Shown in pieces: positions 40,526 through 53,470 of a stretch of DNA of 64,000 nucleotides. Made by a program: the position numbers and the translations under genes. The notes under the pieces were generated by a model. It ran no database searches. It had not been told where the DNA came from and saw nothing but the letters and a program-made list of their open reading frames with translations. This stretch comes from Gavia stellata (Eukaryota; Chordata; Aves; Gaviiformes; Gaviidae). Every line of letters starts with the position of its first letter. Position 1 is the first letter of the stretch. The stretch is taken from the NCBI RefSeq assembly GCF_030936135.1, contig NC_082596.1, forward strand, positions 97,758,449 to 97,822,448, written 5' to 3'.

Positions 40526-40766
40526 GTTTAGATTGAGATCACACTCCAATGCAGATTGATTTATTTATTGCAATTATCATGTGATATTTTGGAGAATAGA
40601 AGAGAAATCTGTTTATGCAAGAGAGGCATTCAGTTTGTAAAGCTCAAGCTACAACTTCCCCACAACCAAAATTGCAGCAGAGCCATACAGAGATGCTGGA
40701 GCAAAGGAAATGCATGGTTAGCCTCTGATTTGCAAACTTTGGGTTTGTTTTTTTTTTACATCGATG
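40526..40766 (+). repeat. Left arm of a ~240-bp inverted repeat pair
   Basis: This segment is the reverse complement of 43258-43492 at clearly over 90 percent identity by eye, from tttagattgagatcacact to the T-rich stretch and tcgatgc. Both copies keep a short open frame with shared residues DILENRREICL and NQNCSRAIQRC. This probably reflects only their recent common origin. A partial direct repeat of its internal cacaaccaaaattgca part follows at 40769-40797. Confidence 0.8.
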
Positions 40767-43257
40767 CCACACAACCAAAATTGCAACAGAGCAATTAGTA
40801 TTGCTCTGGTATTTAGTATTGCTCAAGGTATTTAGAAAATCAGTAACAAAATGCTGGAGCTGACATGACTACTCTCCCTTCAGCTTTCAAACCCCTCCTG
40901 ACAGAAGTCACCTTCTGGGGACAGCAGAGAGAGCAAAGGAAACTAATGACCTCTCACCCACATGGGTACCCACAGCAGCAGTACCAGCGCATCAGCCCAG
41001 GCTGCTCCGGGAGCTTACAGCTGGACTTTTCGCATTATATTATCTATTAATACAGTTTTTAAAAAGCAAATATTTCTAGTAAAATAGTAAATGCTACCAG
41101 ACTTGTCCTATATTAAAGAAAAAGGTCACTTACGCACACCACCCCCACCCCCCGCCAAGGAATTAGTTCATAAAAATCTGAAGTCCTTTATGGTTGGATT
41201 GAGAGGGTACCCGCACCCCCAGTATGGCTGTTTGTTAATGGGGTGACAACTGCAATGTAGGGTTATCTGACATTTATTTTCTAATGCACATGCTGTTTAA
41301 AAAAGAGTAATGAAAATGTAAATAAATAAATGCAAAGGAATCCTGGGGATAGAAGATCTATGAAGAAACCACTTAAGGAAAAACACATATATTGCTCCGT
41401 ATTGTGTCACTGACCATATATATATGTTAATTCTTCTAAGCCTCATTTGCCTAACAGCATGGAAACTGTCAGCATTTTAAGACATGCTATCAGATAACTT
41501 GAAATGACACTAGACAGACCATACAAGCAGCAAACAGGCTCTAGTGACTGTATTCTTGAATCCGATCCTGCGAGGTGCTGCGTGGTTTTGCTACACATAG
41601 ACTTTAAGATGGCTAGACACGACCTGACTCCCTAAACTTCTGTGGAAAGAGAAGTTAAGCAGCATATTGCAAAGATGGAGCTCTGACAAATTTCACGTGA
41701 CGAGGACTGATCTGACATTTTAATTTATGCCCTTGACAGTGCAGGGGCTTGTTTTTCCCTGCTTCCATCTTCTTGTACTTTGCTGTCAATTCTCAATTAG
41801 CCAGATGAGAAAACTGTTGTGTAATACCTGGATTTCACTTTTAGGACTGTTTTCCTGACACTTCCAGGGTCACGGCAGTACAGAGAAACCCCAAACCAGA
41901 ACTCCCTGTACTACATGCTAATGCAGAACAGTCAGAGAGAGAGACAGGCGGTATGGATCTGAACTGCAGGGATACTCTGAAATCTCAAAAACACTTATGC
42001 ATGTACTGATCTCATTATAAGGAATTTCATTATTTTCAAGGGGCCTTCTCACATGTTTAAGAAGATGTGTATTAGACAGGACAACAGCACAGACGAAACC
42101 ACTAAAACTGACACAGGATGCTTTTACAGAACAGGGAAGACAACAGAACAAACCACCCAGAACAAACTCTGTACTTCCACCACACAACCGGGCATCCTTT
42201 TGCAAAGATTTCCTCCCCTTAAATAAGATTATGAAAATATTTGCCTATTCCCCTGGTTATAATATCAACGTTAAATGATTCCTCTTAACCACTAGAGTTT
42301 CACATGAACTTCTAATCTGGTTGCATTTAGCTTCTCTAGTTTTTCAAGCTAACTGTCACCCTCCCCCATTTTAATAAAACCCAATTAACACTCTTGAGAG
42401 TCAAACATGAACAAAAATCTCCCATTCCCTCTAAAGTATGGCATTCATGAAGATATCATGAATAAGTAAACATTGTCTAGTGTTCTGTTTCTTTTGTCTA
42501 GCTTATTGGTGTTGAGAAACCTTCTTCTTCATTTATTTATGTTGGTATTTTATTTCCTTATTGAGTTTCGAAGATGAACAGAGAAAAATAAATACCAAGG
42601 AAATAGCTGATAGGCTGAAATGACCAAGGTTTTTCCCAGGGAGGTTAACAAAAACTATGCTTTAATACAAAGCTTTTGTCATCTCGTTATTTCATTTAAT
42701 ACACCTAATTTCTATATGGAATGCATGTCACTCAGTATGACAGTACCCAGGAAGCCAGTATAGCAAAATCCTGTTTATCGATGTGCAGGAATCCAATTTC
42801 TTCTCATAATTTTGCTTTAATGATACTGCATTCTGGACCCCTAAATTACTATTGTGTTTTTAAGTGAGGCAATCCTGCCTAGTCCAGGCCTATGCAAATG
42901 GCAGAATACGTACAGATCAGACAGCAAGTCAATTTTGCACAGACTTCACCAAGGTCCCCGATGCAGTCCTGCAGCAGATCCAATATTTCTTACCTTTTCC
43001 CAATTCCCTAGGGAGACAGTGCACTGCAACACACTTGCAGTTCCCAGTGGGAAGGCAATGAGCAAGATCAGGTCAGCAAGTGGACTGACTCTTGCTTACC
43101 TGACCTTGCTAAACCCATTAGCAGATCTTGATAAAATGATCAAATCTCAGAGAAATTATTGCTTAGACTCTAAAAAGTGATGAGTTGGTAAACCTCAGTG
43201 AAAATTTTCTAAATACCTGCTTTCAACTATAGCTCTTTTGCTAGAGTGAATTTCTTG

Positions 43258-43492
43258 CATCGAAGCAAAAAAAATCAACCCCAAGTTTGCAAATCAGAGG
43301 CTAACCATGCATTTGCTTTGCTCCGGCATCTCTGTATGGCTCTGCTGCAATTTTGGTTGTGTTGAAGGTGTGGCTTGAGCTTTACAAACCTAATGCCTCT
43401 CTTGAATAAACAGATTTCTCTTCTATTCTCCAAAATATCGTATAATTGCAATAAATAAATCAATCTGCATTGAAGTGTGATCTCAGTCTAAA
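43258..43492 (-). repeat. Right arm of the ~240-bp inverted repeat pair
   Basis: Inverted partner of 40526-40766, separated by about 2.5 kb. No terminal inverted repeats or target duplication were evident, so the family is unassigned. Two insertions of one low-copy transposable element in opposite orientation, or a segmental inverted duplication, would both fit. Confidence 0.8.
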
Positions 43493-46400
43493 ACCTTGAC
43501 AAATGCTAATTGGGTAGACAGGATTCTTATCTTAGGACTGAAGAGATAGTCTACATTTTGTGTCTTAGAAAATCCAAGGACTATGCCTGAGCCTTATATG
43601 CAATTAATACAAAATTTTAATTGTTTCATGTTGACAGGGTCCATTTTTCAAAGCAGTGAAAATTCTTCAATGGAATTAAATCCAGTTTGATCCTTGTACA
43701 TGGCTAACCAAAGAGCAATGTGTTATCTTTTCTGCAGCTCTAACTGTTAACACACTCACAGCTGTAGTTTCTTAGCAAAGGTCCTTTCCAGAGGTGAAAA
43801 TGGAGGCATAAGAGCACGACACTTTTTCTGTGTCCTACTTCATAACTTCACACCTTAGATGAACTGTGAAACTTAAGACTAAGGGACAAACATCACAAAC
43901 CAGCCAAACAGTACTATTTTTATTCTCATGACAAAGTTAGAAGGGTGGTTTTTTTACTTCTTTGTAAAGGCAAAAGTCATGTCTTTTCCAACTGAGGACA
44001 ATAAAGGCTATAAGAATGCTTAAAAGCCTCACATTACCTTACTGGGTTGCAGCAATGAGTATATAGATGCCACATTGACGAAACTTCCACTGCTCAAGCA
44101 CTAACATGCTCAAACTTCCACCTGCACTGCAAAACAAAACAAAAAACCCCAACCTGCTGCATAGTTTTGGAGCTGTAGCCCTCAGGGCTAGGATCTTACA
44201 GGTTAAACAGAATTTTTGACAGAATTTGACTTTTAAATTCATAGGACAAATATAGAAAGCAATGGTGATTCAGCGCAGGCAGAGCTCCTCCCTTCTGAGT
44301 CACTTTTGTTCAGATATCGCAGGAAGATGGGAGAAGTGCTGTACACCTGCAGGTGTCACCTTACCAAGAGAACCTACTTCAGAGATTCTGACCTTTTGGA
44401 GGGGTGCGAAGGAAGCCTCCACCATCTTTCTCAGCTGGAAGTTTGTTTCAGTGTTCAGGCCAAATTCTAACCTAGCTCATTCTACCTACCAAAAAAAAAG
44501 AAAAAAATCCCAGCCAGGAAAAAATCTTTCTGAACCAGAAAAGATAATCTGCTCTGACAGTCCTTGGAGAAGAGGAATGCTGTGTCACAGTGGAGAGCTA
44601 GCTGTACCAGAGCAGCAGGTGGTGAGACTCAGTGCAGGCTAGTAAATCTCTCCAAGATCCTTCTGGAATGGAGGCACTGAACTACCATCACATGTTGCTA
44701 CTTTTTTTAACAAATCATGTCTAATCCAAAAAGTGGAACCACCTAAAAGCTATTGTTGTCTTGGAGCTATTTTTAGTTGAAGAAACCAAGACTGCAAAGC
44801 AAACTGGATATTAAGAAGCTCAGACTAAAAATACTTGACAGCAACATATGATATCTTTGGATCAGAAAACATGGTTGAACTAGTAAACAAGCTACATACG
44901 CCTACAACACAACTCACCAGCACATTATGGGCGAGACTGGCAATATACTGTCTATCCTGAGAGAGGACAGCATGTAAATGGGATGACCTCTGGCTAAAGT
45001 CCATCTTCCCTCCTAAACGCTCTCTCAAGAGCAAGTCTCAAGCTCTAGTCTGAGTGTCTGAGTCACAACATGATGGACTCCTCCACAACACTAGCAAATG
45101 ACTCTGGGTGAAGAAGACAGAGCACAAATTTAATCCGTCCTCTCTTCCTCCATGGGCCTTTGTGCCCCAGATACCTTCAAGGGAAAGGAGAGGACAGTTC
45201 TATGGAGCAGTTCTCCGTGCATGCTGGGATTAGCAGACATGTCCATGGGTGAGTGAGGACTGAAACCTCCCTTTTTCTCTTCATGAAAAGTAGGCAAAGG
45301 GAACGTTTTGGACTCTGTTTTCATTGCCTCAGTGGTTAAATGAAAGCCAAGTTGCTTGCAAACTCAGTTTCCCCAGTACAAGCAGTGCAAGAAGAAGTAA
45401 GTCCTTTAAAAAAAACGTGTTGGGATCAACTTGGCAAAGGAGGATGTGGTATCTCCTGGCTATAAATTACAGCCTTTCAGCTCTCTGACAGGAATGTGCA
45501 AGTCACTCCTCTGGAGGGCTGAGAGTGCACGAGGCCACAGAGAAGGCAATTCCTGAATCCAGAGCTGCAGTATTAGGATATTCATGTGACACGTAACTAG
45601 TTGCTCACTGAGGACTTTCCCCAGTAGCATTTCTTCAACGTGGCTTAAGAACTGGAGGGGCTGGAGTGTGTTTGAATGAGTTCTTCTCTGCATTTCTATC
45701 CACCTATCCGCTTTTTCTTTCTTTTCTACTAACCTACTTCTACTAACAGATATGCACTGTGCTATGAGGCTAATGTCTAGCGTACAGCTTGTCGACTGTC
45801 AGTTTAATCCCTTGTAATAATAACTGACTAGGGTTTAGTGGCTTCTGTCTTTCACCACCATCCCCGTATTTCTGTTTCTTTTTTTCCTGCTTATCTTGAC
45901 TGAAGGCCAGACGTAACCTGATGTAATTTGGTTTAGTTTCTTTGCCTTTACCAGAGCTCCCCCAATTTAGACTGGCTGAGAATTTTTTCTCAACAATATT
46001 CTTCGTACCAGGACTTCTTGTTTTGCATACAAAATACAAGCAAGCAATGAGTTACGTGGTTGTATCATTCCAGGCTACACATATATGGCTCAGCAGGCAG
46101 CTCTGAGCACTGTATTTTTCATCAGATATCACGATGGGAATGGGTGTACAACATTTTGAAGATGCACAGGAGTATGCTTAGCCTAGAGTCATTCAGCTAT
46201 TACGCCACACAAATCAACATCAATGGGATTTTGCAGAGTTGTTAGATGTCTGTCTCTTAGTTGCCTCTGACCAGGACAGATAAGTATGAGAGTCTGCTGT
46301 TCCACACTCCAATTTCTAAGCTTCAGCTAGTCTGCAAATCCACGTTTATTCCTTCCCCTGCACAACTGCCTTGCTTGTTGTCCACATTAAGAACCATTGT

Positions 46401-46745
46401 TCTCCTGACTCTCAGCGTGTCACATGGTGGGTATGGGAGCTTTGTGTTTTTGCAGGTTCAGCCTCTGGCGTCAGTGCTCCCACCATTACAGCATCATAGG
46501 ACAACTTCAGTTCATGCCAGGCACTAGCCTCATTCTACCTTCTGACCTGTTCTAGCACTGGGAAGCACTATTCAGTATAGCACTCATGATTTGGTATTCA
46601 TAAACCCTTTCCCTCTTTTTTTTTTCTACCACTCCTTTCCATGTGTACCCCTACCAACAGCATGTGCTCATTGTAACCTTTATGAGCACATTTCAGCCTT
46701 CTGAAATGTTCATCCCCGCTTCACCTGGCATGCCTATTACTTTCC

Positions 46746-46759
46746 TATATATATATATA
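46746..46759 (+). repeat. (TA)7 microsatellite
   Basis: Seven perfect TA units. Confidence 0.85.
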
Positions 46760-47550
46760 GGCAATATGTCTTGCATCCACAGTTTCACAAGCTTTGAATT
46801 TTGTTTGCTGAATCACTGAAATTCTGTGTCACCTCCTCCACTGCCCTTTAAAGGGAAGAATATTCCTGTCAGATAGAAACTACCCATGGTGGTCTACATG
46901 TGGTGATTTAATTTGGCATAAGGAGGTTACAATAGTCAAAGATCATGCGGATTAGTGCTCAAATACTATAGCAAAAGGGACTGGAAAATAGTAAGGTTTC
47001 AGGAAAAAAAAACCTATGATGAAATCTGTTATAATGGAGAGGTGCTATCAGAAGAGAGGTGGTGGAAGCTTCCCCAGTTAGGAAATTTTTAGCAGAAATT
47101 GACAATTCAATAACTAATCATAGATAAAGATTGTACATCAGCAAGAAGAGTGAGAAGACAATGAAGTTTCTAAGTTTCTCACATTGTGATCTGTTTAAGA
47201 AAATGAGTGTACCATCTACTACTGTACTTTATGCTTCCCCAGACAAAGTCAAACTATTGCCCATGTAACACACACTAAGCAGAGCCGAGGTTAGACATTC
47301 TGCTCCTCTCTAATGGGATGTGGTTGGTGGAAGTGCACAGATTAGCAGACAAAGCCGTGCCTAATGTTATTAGCTGAATGCTTTCATGGAGCTATGGTGT
47401 TATGGAACTTCAGCAGAAATGTAAGTCTCACTGATCAAACTGATGGTCTTACTAGGTTAACAGAAAAATAATTACTTTTATTTTCATCCCTGCCCAAAAA
47501 CCATGGAGTTTCAGGCCCTGAGCATTCCAATAATAGTGTTAGCAAATAAA

Positions 47551-47585
47551 ATGTGTGTATATGTATATGTATATATAAACATATA
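47551..47585 (+). repeat. TG/TA-rich simple repeat
   Basis: Alternating purine-pyrimidine tract of tgtgtg, tatatgta and atata elements. Confidence 0.75.
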
Positions 47586-48780
47586 GAGAAATTCCAACTG
47601 TGTTTAGTTGATGGTGTACTGAATGTTCTGAAGACCACTATTATTTACTGAAATAAAGCACTAGCAAGAATGAATGCTGTGCAACATAATCAGGGGTCTT
47701 TGTTGTTTTCAGAAACCTAATGAATGAACACATGACATCCACTGGTTTCTGACATGACAGGCATATGGTGTTCATAAATAAATAAAAAGCATGATGATAC
47801 AGTTACACTGATACCAGTGAGTGGTAACATTTGGTAAGCTGGCAAGTTGTCTACTCTATCTTACCTTGACAGCAAAACCACAAAATCTCTGAGTAAAAAC
47901 AATTCATCGTAACTGATAGCTTTTGGGGCTTCCTCCAGTTAAGTCATGCTACTAGGTTCCAAAAGAAACATTAGACCACTTTTTAATGTATAGCTTCAGA
48001 TATATTTTTTAAAACCATTAGAATTACACAGAAGGTAACTGTCAGCTACAACAGCCTTCAGCAACAATATCGACATACCTGGGAGAGACTGACAGCGATA
48101 TAAAAGAGGGAAGCAGGACCTAGGTGCCTGCATTCTACTTTGATTAAAAACTGAGATCCTGAAAATGCCTAAATAGCCGCCTATGAGACCAATACTTTTC
48201 TCAGGTTTTACAGTGGTGTACTCGTTGTGGTACTTAACTGGAACATGGGTGACGCAGGCTCAATTTCCAAATCTCTTTATGGGTTTAGGAACCCCCGTTT
48301 CACATCTCTCCTGGGAATGCCCTACCTATACACCCGTCTTTCCACGTGTTCTCACTGCTTGCCTGAACTGTCACGCTTTCACCGGTAGCACCACTTCTGC
48401 AAAATTTGCAGGATATAGGAATAAATTTCTTTCTTCCACACTTGCATTTCAAAGCCACAACCAGATCCCCAGCAGTAAGTCATCCCGGTGACCCGTCCCA
48501 AAACACAAAATACATATTATCTCAAGCGATCGGGATAATGACATTGGTGAAGTTGCCCACCGACCTCCCTGCAGCACAATAGATGCTGTACAGTCCGTGC
48601 CTTTAAATCTTCAAACCCATTCATCTGACTGCAAACTTAGTCAGACATCCAGCATAGCCAGGTAAACACCATCCAACCAACAGCTAACTCTAGACTCATC
48701 GTCATTGCTAAATTAATCCAGCTTCATCAGCTTCCCGTGGTACCTACAGGTTCCATAGATGAACCTCAGTCTTCAAGCTT

Positions 48781-51400
48781 CACTGTACTGACCCCTAACC
48801 CTAGCACAAAGACAAGCCCTAATCAGGCCAGAACATACCCAAAATGGGTATAATCTGAAAGAACTACCCTTCTGGGGTGTTTGTGGTCACCTTCTTTGGG
48901 TTAAGACTAGCCTAAAAGTTGAGGTTAGCATATAGTTTAGGAGAGAAGTATACAATATATTCCTGAACACTAAAGTGTTCAAATGGTCTTTAACTCATTT
49001 ACAGATGATAGCAGTCACCTCTCTTTGGATAAACCTAGAGTTAAAGTGATGATTAAGACTGAGAAAAAGTTGGAAAATATTTTTATTTCTGAGGGCTGCT
49101 GAAGTAAAATATAGACTGGTGCTGGCAGAGCCAAATCAGCCCCAGTTTGGTCATAGGATAGTAAAGATCATCCATCCAAATGTAGGAGGCATGTGTTTGT
49201 TTTTCATAGGGTATGCCATGCAAAAATAAAGGCTGATGTTGACAATGGACTGAATGGACTAGAGTTACTTGCAGAACAGCAAGGTATCACCTCTCTGGTA
49301 AAATTGTACCCTAGATGCTGTCAGGACCATCAAAGTAGAAAGAGTTCTGATGCTGCCAGGGATGAAAGGGTAAAACTGAGTTTTGAGGGATTACCCTTCA
49401 ACAGTAGGGGTTCTCTTCTTGCGATAGTGTTAGTGTTAGTGATATGGTTGAGTTAGAGGAAAGAATGGGCTGGAGAACTGTATTTATTCCTGAATTTTAC
49501 TGGGATTGCCATCTTAAATGGAGGATGCTAATACAGTAGCAGAATGGTTGTAGCATAGCTTACAGGATGTATTTTGATCTGTTAATGGCCAGGGTCACTT
49601 CTCCTGGTTTTGGAAAAAAGGATGTGTTAGCTTGCCAGAATAAGAGGAAAATTGGGCTGTACATGCTTTGGACCGTAGCAGGAACAGTTCTTGCATTAAG
49701 GCGACAGTTAGTGTTTGATTTAGGGACAGAGCTAAGGTCTGAGACAGAACTGGATGGAGAATTGTGTGACCATCTTCATCTTCTAGGGAATATCAAACAA
49801 GGACAATAGTACTAGTAAGATTGCGTAGGATACTCACAGGACAGCAGTGTCACCTCTTTTTAACTTCGAACTATGGTTAGGTTGAAGGTGGGGATTAGGG
49901 TGTGAGAGAAATGAGAGTATAGAATTGTGGTTCCAGGGCCACTGGGTTTTGCAATGGCTGTGGTACCGACAACAGTTACGGTTCAGTTTAAGGTCAGGAA
50001 AAGAAGGGCAAGGACTGCTTTATATGAATCCTGTAGGCGCCACTGAAATAGGATGAGGTTTGGCACACAGAAAAATCTAATGGGCAACAATCTGGGCTGA
50101 AGATATATTTTCAATTCTTGTAGGATCTGTAGGCCTGTAGCATGAAGATAGTGGTGTAGCACAGGTTAGGTCTGTTGCTGTGTGGGCTACCTTTCTTAGT
50201 TTAAGGCTACATTTGGTTGGAATCAGGTTTGTGCTTTAGGAGAGAAGGACCAGAAAAGGCTTGTTCATTACAGGAACCTGTAAAGGCTGCAAAAATAGTA
50301 GGCAGATTAGGGACATATGGGGGAAATAAACTGTGGGGTTTTTATTAAGACATCTCTTGAAACACCTCAAGTTAATGATGGCATTGTGGTTGTGTTTGGA
50401 CTTGTGCCAGAAGGACTCAGGCTGGAGCGAGGGCTGCCTGATGAAGCCTATCAGAATGCAAGAAGTTTGTCCTTTGTTGGGATACAGATGTGGAAAGTTA
50501 GGTTTTGTTTCTGGATCCTGGAAGATCTGCTGTTGCTGTTAGACCAAAAAGCTAGGTCTGTCAAAGTCACCGATCTTCCACTTGGGCTCAAAATTTTCTT
50601 GCGCTGTGTGTCTGGGATGAAAGAGGTGAATTTCTAAATACAGCTGCAATTAGTTCTGGGATAACCAAGTGTTGCTTTTCTGGCTTTAATACAGGAGTTT
50701 GTGTAATGACTGAAAAACTAGGCTAATTCACCGTTCCTGCAGATGCCACAAGACATGCAGGCGTGCTGGGCACAGCAAGGGAAAGGCAATGTGATGGGAT
50801 GGGCTATGTTTGGTTTTAGGTGAAGTTCATCTTTCAGGTCCCCAAGGGGCTGAGAAGTTAAATGTGCTCCTAAGCGGTGTGTGTCCTGTAGTGCTCTGCT
50901 GAGCGCTGACACCTTTAGTTGGGCTAGTATTTAAGTGCAGGTCACTGGGCCAGAGTTTAAGGTTACGATTAGCCCTTGGAACAGAAGCAGCTGGAGTGTC
51001 GGGTTTAACACAATGTTCCAGACCAATATGAGAGCCATGCTGGGAGAAATTTTGGGGCAGAGTTAGCCGGCCTAACTGGATTCGGGCCAAGGTTAAGGGC
51101 TTGTCGTAGCTTGAGCTGAAAAGCACCATTTACGTCTGGACCCTGCTAGGGTTGCTAGGCTTCAACCTGAGTTAGTCCTAACATATTAAACCAAATGATT
51201 TAATCTGCAGAGTCTGAAGGATCAAGTAGGGTTTAGGGTTAGTTTTAGTGACAGCATGACCTAGTATTGTACGGGCCGTTAGAACTAGGATAACGACTGC
51301 TGAAAAAATCAAATGGGGCCAAGGTTAGATATGAGGCAAGCAGGGCCTGAGTTTAGGGCTAAGTGTTGTCATTATGGTTAGCATTCGGTACCGGCGGGGC
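48781..51400 (+). repeat. G/T-biased stretch with scattered TTAGGG/GTTAGG words
   Basis: Short words such as ttaggg, ggttag and gtttagg recur on the + strand, for example near 49719, 49898, 50306, 51145, 51229-51242 and 51350. Just to the left, 48793-48822 has the complementary words (cctaaccctag, ccctaatc). C is depleted across most of the stretch. It may be a heavily decayed minisatellite or interstitial telomere-like array, but no clear repeat period was established by eye. Confidence 0.35.
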
Positions 51401-51853
51401 TGAAGAGCTTTGTAAAGTCCCTCCTGCAAACTGGTGCATTTCTCCTTTTTCTAAGGGAGAGAGGGACTTCACAGGAAAAAGTCTAACAGACAGAGGAAGT
51501 AAGAGAAAGAGTAAGAAGAGGCACCAGCACTTATCAGGACTTTGGGACCACAAGGGAATGGTTTAGAAGTCTATACACGTGTGCACATCTGTTTTCCCCA
51601 ATCTTTAACCTTCCTCCCATCCTTCCTGTCTCCCTGTGAGTCTCCCTTCCCCCCAACTCCCACAGTCCTCTGCCTCTCCATGTCACACAGACGTTCCTTT
51701 CTTTTTGTTCCTCTGCCTCCTTCCCAGTCCCAGCACAGGGCAGAAGCAGCAAGAGAGGTGAAAACCAAGGGAAGCAGCTGTACCATTTTTTGTCATCCTG
51801 TGTTCAAGCCAATAACAAGAACCACAACCACCATCACCACCACAATAATCATA

Positions 51854-51898
51854 ATGGAAGCGCTGCGGCACCATGGCTTTGCCAGCCTGGGGAGAGAG
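51854..51898 (+). other. RBM24: Candidate alternative first exon of RBM24
   Basis: An ATG at 51854 opens 15 codons (MEALRHHGFASLGRE) directly before a consensus donor, gag followed by gtaagtg. The exon would end in phase 0, the same phase in which RBM24 exon 2 begins, so joining them would be in frame and would replace the first 56 residues. As I recall, a human RBM24 isoform of 178 residues starts at the Met encoded early in exon 2. The segment could equally be non-coding 5' UTR or chance. Confidence 0.3.
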
Positions 51899-51939
51899 GT
51901 AAGTGCGGGTGGCAGGGGTTTCACCGCACGCCTTCGGGG

Positions 51940-53470
51940 AGGGATGGAAACATTTGAGGACCGCCAGCTGCCAGTGAGCCGGCTCTGCCCGCGGGCCCTG
52001 CGGCCGGCCGGGCAGCGGCCACCCCACAAGACCCTGCCTCCCGGCACGTCCTATTTGCACAAGCCGGGGGCAAACCTGCCTCGGAGGGCGCCGAGCCTCC
52101 CCGCGGGGCACCTCTGAAGCAGCCCCTTTGCCTGGCGGCTCCAAGGGCCGGCTCCCGCCGCACGGGGCGGGGGCCGGGGGGGCATCCAGCTGTTGCCAAC
52201 AGCTGTGTGTCAGCCCCGGCTGGGCCGCGGCCGAGCGCGGGGTCCGCCCCGCCGCCGTCCCCGCCCCTGCGAGGAGGAGGAGGAGGAGGAACCGAGAGTG
52301 CCCGACCCGGTGGCTTTTAGGGGGGGAGGCCACTCAGTTGTTAGCGCCCGGGCCCTGCGCTCCTCTTCCAGCTGCTGCATCTGCTCGCTTCCAGCGCTAC
52401 GGCCGCCAGGCTGGCTGCTGCCCGGCCTCCCCTCCTCCTTTTGCCGGTACCTACCTCAAAACCTCCGGAGGCTGCGGGGCTCCGCTCCTGAAGGAGGAGG
52501 AAGCTGGGGTTTGCAGAGGCAAAAGGGAATTGCATTGTAACTGGGTGGCGGGGGGAAAACGGGGTGGGGGGGCAGAGAGGAGGAAAAAAAAAAAGATTAA
52601 AAAGGCAAAAAAGAGCGGGGCTGACTCTGGAAGCGGGTCTCGCCGCCCAGGACCCGCACGCCCCGGCGGCCACGCGTGGGTGCAGAGCGCGGCGCGGCGC
52701 GCAGGGCCGGGCGGAAGATGCACACGACGCAGAAGGACACCACTTACACCAAGATCTTCGTCGGGGGCTTGCCCTACCACACCACCGACTCCAGCCTGCG
52801 CAAGTACTTCGAGGTCTTCGGGGACATCGAGGAGGCGGTGGTCATCACCGACCGGCAGACGGGCAAGTCCCGGGGATACGGCTTTGTAAGTGCCGGGGCG
52901 CGGGGCAGGGCGGGGGGAGCGGCGGGGGCCGGGGGAGGCGGCTCGGGAGGGGCAGGTGGACGGCTGCGTGGGCACCGCGGGGAAACTTCTGCGGGGACGC
53001 TGGAAGGAGCCGGGCAGCCCCGGGCTCGGGGGACGGGAGGGGGTGTCGCGCAGTTTGGCTTTTTGCTTTTTCTCCCTTTTTTTCCCCCTCTCCCTGCTGG
53101 TGAGTTTGGAGAGAGGCGGGGCGGGCGGGGGGGGGAATTACTGAAAAAGGAGACTGAGGGGGGAATTGCCTAATTTCTCGCAGCGCCGCCACCGCGCCTG
53201 TTGCTCCCTGATACGGCCGCGCCGGGGGTTATCTGCCGCCGGCGGAGCACGGCCCGCGCCCTCCGCCCTGCGCTGGCCGCGGCTGCCGGCGCCCCGCTCC
53301 GCGCTCGGCCGCCGGGGCGCTGCGCTCCGCTGCGCTCCGCTCCGCTGGGCGGGCGAGGGTCGGGGCGGGGGCCCCTCGCCGCCCCGGCTGTCCCCCAGCT
53401 GGGTCGCTGCCGTGGGCGAGAGGCTTCTCCTTCCCCGCGGAAAGGGCTCTAATGCGCAGCATCGCCCGTT
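51940..53470 (+). promoter_or_regulatory. RBM24: RBM24 CpG-island promoter region
   Basis: Dense CpG and very high GC from about 51.94 kb through the first intron to just before exon 2. The island covers the predicted 5' UTR, coding exon 1 and the short intron 1. A (GAG)n run lies at 52271-52290. An A-rich patch with gattaaaaagg at about 52593-52603 is a weak TATA-like candidate some 120 bp before the start codon. The transcription start was not determined. Confidence 0.8.
52718..52885 (+). CDS. RBM24: RBM24 coding exon 1
   Basis: 56 codons, from [20 protein letters not shown] through TGKSRGYGF, in phase 0 with donor gtaagt. It carries RNP2 and most of RNP1. Codon use is strongly GC-rich, as expected inside the CpG island. 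Confidence 0.98.

Larger units (their letters stand above)
43493..48780. other. Intergenic, no gene recognised
   Basis: Non-coding. It contains a perfect MEF2-type site (ctatttttag) near 44768-44777, 8 kb upstream of the muscle gene RBM24, a (TA)7 run at 46746-46759 and a TG/TA-rich tract at 47551-47585. No exon was recognised. Confidence 0.45.

Noticed and set aside
51542-53192. Multiple 100-250 codon frames over the RBM24 promoter and first exon
   Set aside because: They are other-frame shadows in a GC-rich island; only the frame encoding the RRM is supported by protein similarity and splice phase.
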